In this document: piece by piece, positions 56,434-64,000 of the stretch | Layout of the letters: every line of letters begins with the position of its first letter | Position numbering within the stretch: the stretch's first letter is position 1 | DNA from: Rhododendron vialii | Taxonomy: Eukaryota; Streptophyta; Magnoliopsida; Ericales; Ericaceae | Assembly: GCF_030253575.1 (NCBI RefSeq) | Contig: NC_080562.1 | Coordinates: 28,108,352-28,172,351, forward strand | Reading direction: 5' to 3' | DNA length: 64,000 bases | Translations under genes and position numbers: made by a program | Notes under the pieces: generated by a model | What the model was told of the DNA's origin: nothing | The model's input: the letters and a program-made list of their open reading frames with translations, nothing else | Databases searched by the model: none

Positions 56434-57539
56434 TGCAAAAAGCTATGAAATCAAGCTCATGCCATGTCAGCTTATGAAGTTTTACCAAGGAAAGCTAGCA
56501 CTAGGATATTTCCTTGTGATTTGATAATGGTTGCGATTCTTGCCTTTAAATGTCACATGATTGAATAAAGTTAGGATCAAAAGGGAACAAAACGACAAAA
56601 AAAAAGCATTTGGGAAGTTTGAATTGCAGTCACACCAAACGACTTGGGCTCACCATGTTGGTTCCCTCGTTGCAATTTTTCCATCCCCTCCGAGCGATCC
56701 CAAACCGTTTCCCACGGGAAACCACCCATTTAAAATTTACGCGTTGGAAGTTAGACATATTCCCTTATCCAATGACTGCATTTGAATTTTGAAGCATGGA
56801 TTTTGGGAAAGTGTTCACGAAGAAAACAAGAATAACAGGAACCATTTGAATTTACTTGTTGGAAGTTCCACTTCTTCCCTAATCCAGTAGCTGAATTTGT
56901 AATCATGGATTTGGGCAGTTGTTCATGAGTGAAAGGAGAGTGGCCGAACCTATTTGAATTTTCTTCTTGGAAGTTCGATTTCTTCCCTAATCTGGCGGCT
57001 GCGTTTGAGCCATGCATTTGGGGAGTTGTTCTCTTAGGAAAAGGAGAGTAACTGGACACTTAAACAACAGTCAGCAAAAATCAAAACCACTCTACTTTGT
57101 ACATTGATCTTCTCCGTTTAAGCTAACGCAAAGGCAGAGAAACCTTGTAAATGAAAAGGGAACGCATGTATATATGTGGCAGGCACGTTTTAGCATATCG
57201 AGAGTGTGTCACGTGAGAGTGTGTCCAAACGTGTCCCTGTCCCAATCATGTCGAACAAAGATACATTTTTCTTAGCATATTCTGTTTGAATTAAACATAG
57301 CCTAGATATATTGAGAAATCCAAAAGTACCTAATGAGGGGATAACATGGCACAAAAATGCACATGAAATTTCTCGCTAGCCCTAGCCGGCTAATGCGAGG
57401 CAGAAATCCTTCTAAATGAAAAGCAAATCCTATGCTTATTAATTCTTAACTGCCATCTTCAGTAATGTTCTTCAGTAATGTGAAATCGCTGACCACACAT
57501 GTAGAAGATCCAAATAAATATAGTCGAAGGATCGAGGAG
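56434..57539. other. spacer with a three-fold local repeat
   Basis: Between 56740 and 57060 a unit containing ttgaattt, cttggaagtt, cttccctaatc and gaatttg/gcatttggg recurs three times at a spacing of about 110 bases (for example near 56750, 56855 and 56955). No gene was recognised. The reading frame across it on the minus strand is a product of the repeat. Confidence 0.6.
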
Positions 57540-58716
57540 TGATAGCAAAACGACAGCATGAGTCAAGTTGGTCTGTCGTTTTCGTACCAAAAATATAATT
57601 TATAAAACCAAGGAATTAACTAGTATTCCGAAGAACAGTGGTTAAGTCCAGGATTGCCTGCAGGGAGTAAAAAGCTGAGTTGCAGTAGTTTCAATTAATT
57701 TCTAATTTAATTCGGAAAGTAAAGAGAAGTTGGATTTTGATTTGAATTGATTAAACTAAAACTAAACTAGAGAGCAGATTAAAGTAGTTTGAAACAAATG
57801 AGAGAAAGGACTAGGGTTTCCGATTCAGTCTCCCCTTGCAACATAATTATTTCGAAACCTAGGGTTCCCATTCAACATTCAACCAGACCACCGTAGGGTA
57901 GCAATTCCTATCGATAATTCCCAAAAAGATAATCAAGATTCGTACTTCGTATAGGTTATCTCAACACGGCACAGATCGTCTCATTGGATTTAACCAACGG
58001 CACGATCCGTCTCACGTCGTATAATCTATCTCAAAGCCTATCCTGAAATATTAGAAACCATTGTATGATAGTGCTTGAAACCATGGATATAAACACATTC
58101 GAAGATTGGAAAAATATAAAACTTCATAAAAAGTTATGAATCGATCAAGTCATACAATCAAGTTGAATATAAAACCCTAGAAATCAAATAACTACGCTAC
58201 TTGGAGAGTTACCCTAGCCGAGGGATTTAGCCGCTCATAGAGTTAGAATAAATAATCATGAAACACATAGACTCCATTAAAGTTAAAGCTTTCGGAAGAA
58301 TAAGAAAAGAATAAAACCCAAAGCTGCTGTTGGCAATATTCGGCTGTGATTGTGATCCGCAAGACGTGATCTCTGTTTCTGGCGTGGGAATAAAAGTTAT
58401 CCAACAAAACCCTTGCTTTCTTTTTTTATACCAGCCGAGAGTTCTCCACCGTAGGTAATTAAGTGGGGTCCAATTCCAGTAGCTTAGGAATTTTATACAG
58501 TGCTTCTCTTCTTCAAATATCCAATATAAACTTGGTCTCTTTTCTTAATTAATTCGATTGGTGCCGGTAAAATTCTCAATTTAGCTCCGATTGTTATCCA
58601 ACGGTTCCGTGGAAACTGAAACAAGGAAAACGAATATCAAACTCTAAATAAAATAATAAACGGACATAACAAGAGTAAATTAAGGGGCGTAAATAGGCAC
58701 ATTTACGCACCTATCA
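57540..58716 (-). mobile_element. LTR-like element, family not assigned (fossil)
   Basis: On the minus strand the sequence starts tgataggtgcgtaaatgtgc and ends cgttttgctatca, so its ends form the short inverted pair tgatag/ctatca expected of an LTR. It is 1177 bases long and has no coding region. I could not find a matching target duplication. It may be a solo LTR; the family cannot be told without a library. Confidence 0.5.
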
Positions 58717-59447
58717 CCAGTACATATAGGACGAACACGTCGTTTGATTGAAGCTAAAACAATATGCAGCATATAATATTCTTTGTGACAAATAGACAAA
58801 GCAATATGCAGCATTGCATAGTTATTCTGCAACAAGTATCTCAAGACAGCAGAACCACGTAGAGGAGAAAGAATAAGTAATTTGAACTTGAATCAGCTTT
58901 TCAAGTCTTAATTAGAATTACGGATAAAGTGTTCCAAGCTGCAACTTTCATCATACAAGTGATTCTTATAATAAAAGATGACCAAAATACGAATCTAATT
59001 AACAGGATACTTTGAAAATTAGAGCTATATATTCCATTTCATTAAAATCTTGCTGCTTCTGCCAGAATGTGCGTGACCTGCTTCAAGGGAAGTTTTCGTG
59101 GCAGCTTCTTTGTCGAATGCAAGAAAACAAAAAGCCAACTTAACTGGCCTGTTTTATTTCTCGATCGCCTCTCTTCATGTCAATCAAACCATTTGGGTTA
59201 CTCAAATACCACTTGGCCATTCTAATTCTGAACGTGCTTTCTGATCCAGAAGGACATCCGAATCTAGACCTTTGACCTTTTTTTTTTCTTTTTCTGATCA
59301 GAAATCTAGACCTTTGACCTTGGTACAGGCTTTGGCAGTTGTTTAAAAATTTCCTGTTTTTTTCATGCTGTTTTGCTATACAATTAGCAGTCAGAGCTTT
59401 TCCTATATGTCCCCCTTTGTTCCATAAACCACCTTAGAGAAAGACTA
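58717..59447. other. spacer; no gene recognised
   Basis: A short duplication of atctagacctttgacctt lies at 59262-59325. The string ttttgctatacaattagcag (59378) is shared with about 40080. Confidence 0.5.
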
Positions 59448-60147
59448 GGCACTGGATTCAGATGAAGATGGTATTCCTTAGTATTGTAATGGAGCGAAAA
59501 GTTACAAGGAAATTAATGGGTCCATAGTATTAGACATGATAATCAATTGAAGTCAAAACCTTATCCAAGTACATTCAATTACGTAAGGAACATGCAGATT
59601 GAGACAAACTAAGACCATAAAAGAGGCAAAACAAAAAAGTACAGCATAGGTTAATATACGTGACACAGCTGAAGAAATGTCCAGCATCAACAAATCTTCA
59701 AGGCCAAGTAGACATCAAAATCTCTGGACAGGAGAAAAATGTAGTTAGATCACAAAAAAGAAGAGTAAAGAAAAGAAAAGAAATGAAAAGACAGATGCCA
59801 GAAACTACACCAGCTTGAAAATTAGTTTTGTTGCTACCATACCAAATAAAGGATCCGTAATGCAGGGCAAAGGCGAAAAAGAAAAGAAAAGAAAATGCCA
59901 TCCAATATGGATTCCTTTCATGTATGGCTGGAAGTTAACATCTGCTGCGAGTATACTTTGTCTTCCATTTTCAAAGATAATCGAAACATCGATAACTCCA
60001 TTTTCTTCATAACTTCATGAAGTGGAGAGCTGAGTTATGTTTTGTCAGAAGCTATAAAGCAAAAGAAATGTTTGTGGGCTTTTAAAGAAATTTTGTGGTA
60101 TTTTTCTCAAGTCACCAAGAAAGTGCAGGGATCATACCTGCTCATGA
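59448..60147. repeat. RLK downstream block, copy 2 (partner 49745-50550)
   Basis: This is the second copy of the block described at 49745. It leads into the receptor-kinase C-terminal scrap at 60148, so an entire kinase copy once stood here. Confidence 0.85.
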
Positions 60148-60263
60148 TCACCCAACAATTCTAGTACCTCGGCCTCTATGAGCTCCAGTTTGAAGCAATG
60201 TGCTTCTGATCTCATGCAACTGAGTGACAGCATCCTTAATGTCCATTCAATTTGTCGTTATAT
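60148..60263 (-). pseudogene. LRR-XII receptor kinase C-terminal scrap
   Basis: On the minus strand this reads MDIKDAVTQLHEIRSTLLQT, then GAHRGRGTRIVG and TGA, matching the last 38 residues of the dead kinase at 50551 (MDIKDVVNQLHAIRN..., GTRIVG). It breaks off at about 60263, where unrelated sequence begins. It is the sole coding trace of a third kinase copy. Confidence 0.88.
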
Positions 60264-60660
60264 CGCGTAGCATTCCACTCGACGCTATTAATCGCAGAAG
60301 ACACTCACGCGACCAAGTCACACACTTGATTGTAGGAGGAATCCTCAACTCCAAGCAAGAAGTACTTGCAAATATTTTCATAAACTCAAACTCCAAACTC
60401 TACTTTTTCATTCATTAGAACACATATAAATAGGCATTACAAAAGATGACTCTTCATGACTCAATGAAGATTAGTCGATTTCCTAGACAGACCTTTCAAA
60501 TACCTAGACCACTATTAAAGCAAAAACACAACTTACTAGATAATCAAAACACAGATTCTTAGACCAGAAATTAAAAGACATTGACTAGAAACTAAATAGG
60601 CACTTCAAAAATAACTAAGAGAACGCTTCAACATCCACACGGTTGCCAAGGCTAAGCTCC
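60264..60660 (-). mobile_element. possible LTR remnant (fossil)
   Basis: On the minus strand the sequence has an LTR-like layout: T-rich stretch with repeated aatttctggtctaag-type words, a TATA-like tatttatatgtgttc near 60425, then ttaatg-like aatgaatgaaaaagtag. It begins exactly where the kinase scrap is cut off. Boundaries, family and completeness are unknown. Confidence 0.35.
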
Positions 60661-61006
60661 TGCATCAGACAAGATAGAAAAATTAAAATTAGATCATTAA
60701 ACACTTGGATGGGTACGACGATATTCAATCAATAATTAGATCACTAAACTGTTGCATGTAATATAATCAAAATCAATTTTGTTGGTATGGTACCCAATTC
60801 ATTTTTCAGCAGGTATGCTGGTTAGCATATATATAGATCATGGCTGACTTTTGCCAACCCCAAAATGGTAACGCTAGAGGTTGTTCACCAACTAGTGCCA
60901 AAAATGCAGTGGTCCTAGATATTGATGAATGTTCCTTCTCAAGTTACTAAGAAAGTGAAGGGGTAATACCAACTTGTGATGACCAACAATACTTGCTCTT
61001 TTTGCC

Positions 61007-64000
61007 TCAATGAACTCCAATGTCAAGTAGAGTGTTTCGGATTGCATGTAACTGAGGAACAACGTCATTGATGTTCGGTCGATGTGTCGGTTGTTCTTCT
61101 GAACAAGCAATTCCAACTTTAAGTAGTGAAATCACGCAGTCCTGAATTTTGTAACTGGTATGAGAGCTTTGACTCTGATTGCTGTCGATACTTGAACTGG
61201 CCTGCCCCGTTTCTCTCTGCTGCAACAATGTTGCATCAACAATTTTTGCTATTTTTTCAGGGAGAGACATCTTAACAAAGTTGTGGAGAGTGAGACTATC
61301 GCTAAACATGCCATCAGTTGGTCTCTTCCCGGTAAACATCTCCAATAACAGGATTCCATAACTATAGACATCACCAAATGTTGACACCTCATTGGCCAAT
61401 CCATACTCTGCAATTTGGGCACCATATAATAAGAAAGCTGACGAAGACTTGTTCTTGTTCTTGCCATGGTAAAAGTAGTTGGTTTGTGGCTATTGTCATG
61501 AGAAAAACAGTACATACTTGAAACAAGCTTGATTCACAGTGACATTTTGAAAGCCATCTAATTGATGGTCTTAAGAAGTCAAAGCTTGGGACAGTTTAAC
61601 CAAAGATTAACCATAAATTATCACAATAATTTGTACAACTTTTCATATTTTTAAACTCAAAAATAATGTAAATGAAAAAAAAAATTCAAGGAAAGACACT
61701 AATAAAAGAACAAGTAGCTATTTCATTAACATTGAACTAGGAATAACAGCATAAACCAACTCCCACATGGCTTAACTTACAGTCATCCTGGGCTTGTACT
61801 ACATAGCTACTTGGCTGCATAACTAGCTAGCTTCTCATTAGGGTATTGGTACTACTACCATATAGATATTTACTAGTGACAGATTAACCATAGATGACTG
61901 TTTGTAGAGCAACAATTTTTCTCTCTCTTTACTCCTATGGATGCAATCAAAGGACACAAGCAACAACCCGAAAATTTGACATATTTATCACTTATGTAGC
62001 CAGGTAGAAAACTAAGGTTTTAGACGTTTCTACATCTTGTAGGGGTTTAGGGAAGACCTCTCTGGGGCACCTATTTGTCACATACACTAGGTTAAACTCA
62101 AGTATGAATCATTAAAAGAACACACAAGAATGTAAAAATAACAAAAGGTGACAAGGAAAAATGACAAATTAAAGTAGAGTCTATGAGGAACATTTACCTG
62201 GAGCCACGTAACCAACAGACCCCCTTATGCCAGTTGAACATGATTGATTTATGGAAGAGCTATTGGTAGCTTCTCGAAGGAATCTCGCTAAACCAAAATC
62301 ACCGACGTGTCCCATCATTTCATTATCTAGAAGAATATTGCTTGGCTTCAAGTCACAGTGAAGTATTGGGTTGGAGGAATGATGGTGAAGATAATCAACT
62401 GCACATGCGACATCAATGGCAATATTTAACCTTTGTCGAATGTTTAAATGCCTTGATTCCATGTGGGCATCTTCTTCATTCTCATTTGGATGCAACCACT
62501 CCTCTAGGCTCCCATTAACCATGAACTCATACACAAGAGCTTTGAAATCGTTTCCTTGATAATCGACACTTGAACATGCTGTGAGTACCTTTAGAAGATT
62601 TCGATGTCTGATGCTTTTTAAGGCCTTACACTCAGCAAGGAAACTCTTGGAAGCACCGCGAAATTGAAGGTTTAGTACTTTAACTGCAACAACTTTCCGG
62701 TCCTCATCAAGAATTCCTTTATACACTGAACCAAAACTACCAACACCAATCAAATTTGCTGGAGAAAAGCCATCGGTAGCTTTAAGCAGACTTTGGTAGG
62801 ACAATTGGAGAAACGAGTTTCCTAAGATTTTGATAGACGGTACTTTTTTTGTCTTTCTAAACCAACACAGATATAGGAAACACAAGAACAGAAGTAGCCC
62901 TAGAAGCCCCAAGGGTATAAAAGTACTTAATTTCATGGTAAGAGTAAATCCTTTATTTCTTGACCCTTTGGAGTTGCACGGTTGCAACTGCAATTCAGGT
63001 ATTCCCCCACAGAGTTTCTTGTTTTCTTCGACAGAAAAGGCTGATGCATTCTTAAATACACCTCTTTCTGGTACATGACCCTCAAAATCATTGAATGATA
63101 GGTTTAGTTTCTTTAGAAAGACAAATTCATCCAAGTAGTCTGGAATTTTTCCTGAGAGGTTGTTGTGAGAAAGATCTAACTCCTCCATACCTCTCAAAGT
63201 AGCTAAAGTTGAAGGAAGGGTGCCCCGTAATTTGTTCCCCTTCATGTTTAGTGACGTAAACTTTACACAACTACCAAGAGAACTTGGAATATTACCATCC
63301 AACTTATTTTGAGAAACATCTAGTGTTTCTAGATTTTGGAGAAGTCCAATTTCCAACGGAAGGGAACCACTCAATTTATTATACGCAAGGTTTAGATCCA
63401 ACAACGATGAGAGATTGCCAACTTCTTTGGGTATTGTACCACTAAGATAGTTATGATCAAGACAAAGCGACTCCAAAAAATGGCATTTACCCATATGTGA
63501 AGGGATGTTCCCACGAAGATCATTTCCAGATACGTTGAGATCAAGTAACAAAGTTAAATTTGAAAAAGTTGTCGGGATCTCCCCATGGAATTTATTTCCA
63601 TTGAGTGTTAAAATCTGCAGCCTTTGAAGCTTCCCGATATCAGAAGGAATGTTACCACTTAAATGGTTGATGGACATTCCAAGAACCTGCAAATTGATAA
63701 GGTTCCCTATGCCAGATGGGATGCTCCCAACTATTTTATTCATATCGAAGCTCAAAAACTCAAATTTAGCGGAGAAATTGCTGATTGATTCAGGCAACAC
63801 ACCTCCAAAGTTGTTGACAGCTAGACCCACGTCGGACAATCTAGTGTTATTAGTCAAAGTGTCAAGAAAGCTCAAGTCATCTACTTCCCCTGTTCCTAGA
63901 AGATTAATTTCAAGCACTATTCTCGTAAGATCAGGCAGATTTTCCAAAGAAGGGACTTTTCCTATAAATCTGTTTTGCCCCAAGAACAGGTAAACTAGTT
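61007..64000 (-). CDS. LRR-XII receptor-like serine/threonine kinase (EFR/Xa21/At3g47570 type), 5' end off the window
   Basis: Two exons are visible: 62198-64000 (open to the right edge) and 61007-61407, joined in phase at GYVAP-E-YGLANEV (donor gctccag/gtaaat, acceptor ttgcag). About 733 residues are seen. The first 340 or so are extracellular leucine-rich repeats (NLINLQVLGMSINHLSGNIP and similar), then the cap, a membrane span near residue 355-378 of the visible part (LGLLGLLLFLCFLYLCWF), and the kinase: GVGSFGSVYKG near 411, [19 protein letters not shown] near 540, DFG near 560, and YSYGILLLEMFTGKRPTDG. The catalytic loop has HCD instead of HRD, so it is a non-RD kinase, the class tied to immune receptors such as FLS2, EFR and Xa21. 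The ligand is unknown. The signal peptide and first repeats lie beyond base 64000. All visible frames are intact. Confidence 0.94.

Noticed and set aside
1-64000. CRISPR arrays, operons, ribosome binding sites, rRNA genes
   Set aside because: None seen; the window is plant nuclear DNA with spliced genes, and direct repeats found are microsatellites, duplicated flanks or transposon parts.

Overview
The window is nuclear DNA from a flowering plant, most likely a eudicot. It has spliced genes with GT-AG introns, plant-only families (class II trehalose-6-phosphate synthase, a DYW-type PPR protein, LRR-XII receptor kinases, a thylakoid FtsH end), AT-rich intergenic DNA, and many small DNA transposons, SINEs and solo LTRs. 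I cannot place it to genus.

Layout. (1) 1-1240: last exon of a chloroplast FtsH2/VAR2-like protease gene, whose earlier exons lie off the left edge. (2) About 1.4-22.3 kb: a tandem array in which an F-box/LRR gene (minus) is followed at higher coordinates by an alcohol-dehydrogenase-like block (plus). It has three units: a dead F-box copy (2671-4377) with only the ADH-type upstream block (9.86 kb); an intact F-box gene (11191-13014) with a dead ADH fragment (14.5-14.85 kb); and an intact F-box gene (18302-20071) with a dead ADH fragment (21.86-22.27 kb). A 1.75 kb solo LTR and several foldback elements lie between units 1 and 2. (3) 22.3-26.6 kb: no gene recognised; MITEs and a SINE. (4) 26.7-32.7 kb: an apparently intact class II TPS gene (TPS7-like, 858 aa, three coding exons plus a 5'UTR intron), whose second coding intron appears to use a GC donor. 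(5) 34.4-35.5 kb: back-to-back MITEs next to an intact DYW PPR editing factor gene (35751-37754, minus). (6) 38.5-39.9 kb: a solo LTR with a perfect 5-bp target duplication. (7) 40.8-43.6 kb: a possible Helitron helicase scrap, then a 1.65 kb imperfect inverted repeat made from two head-to-head copies of a DUF26 (Gnk2) secreted-protein/CRK gene. (8) 44-49 kb: gene debris, including a NIK-like receptor kinase exon and an MRS2-4-like Mg transporter first exon, both dead. (9) 49.7-64 kb: an LRR-XII receptor kinase cluster (minus): one dead copy, one 3'-end scrap, and one apparently intact gene running off the right edge, with an LTR-like repeat, SINEs and a 1.1 kb TTA-flanked MITE between them.

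The live genes do not form one pathway. FtsH acts in thylakoid photosystem II repair, the F-box proteins in SCF ubiquitin ligases, TPS in sugar signalling, the PPR protein in organelle RNA editing, and the receptor kinase in pattern-triggered immunity. The main story is local duplication and decay (F-box/ADH array, RLK cluster, DUF26 inverted repeat) shaped by small transposons. All assignments come from reading translations and recalled family sequences; no searches or alignments were run.
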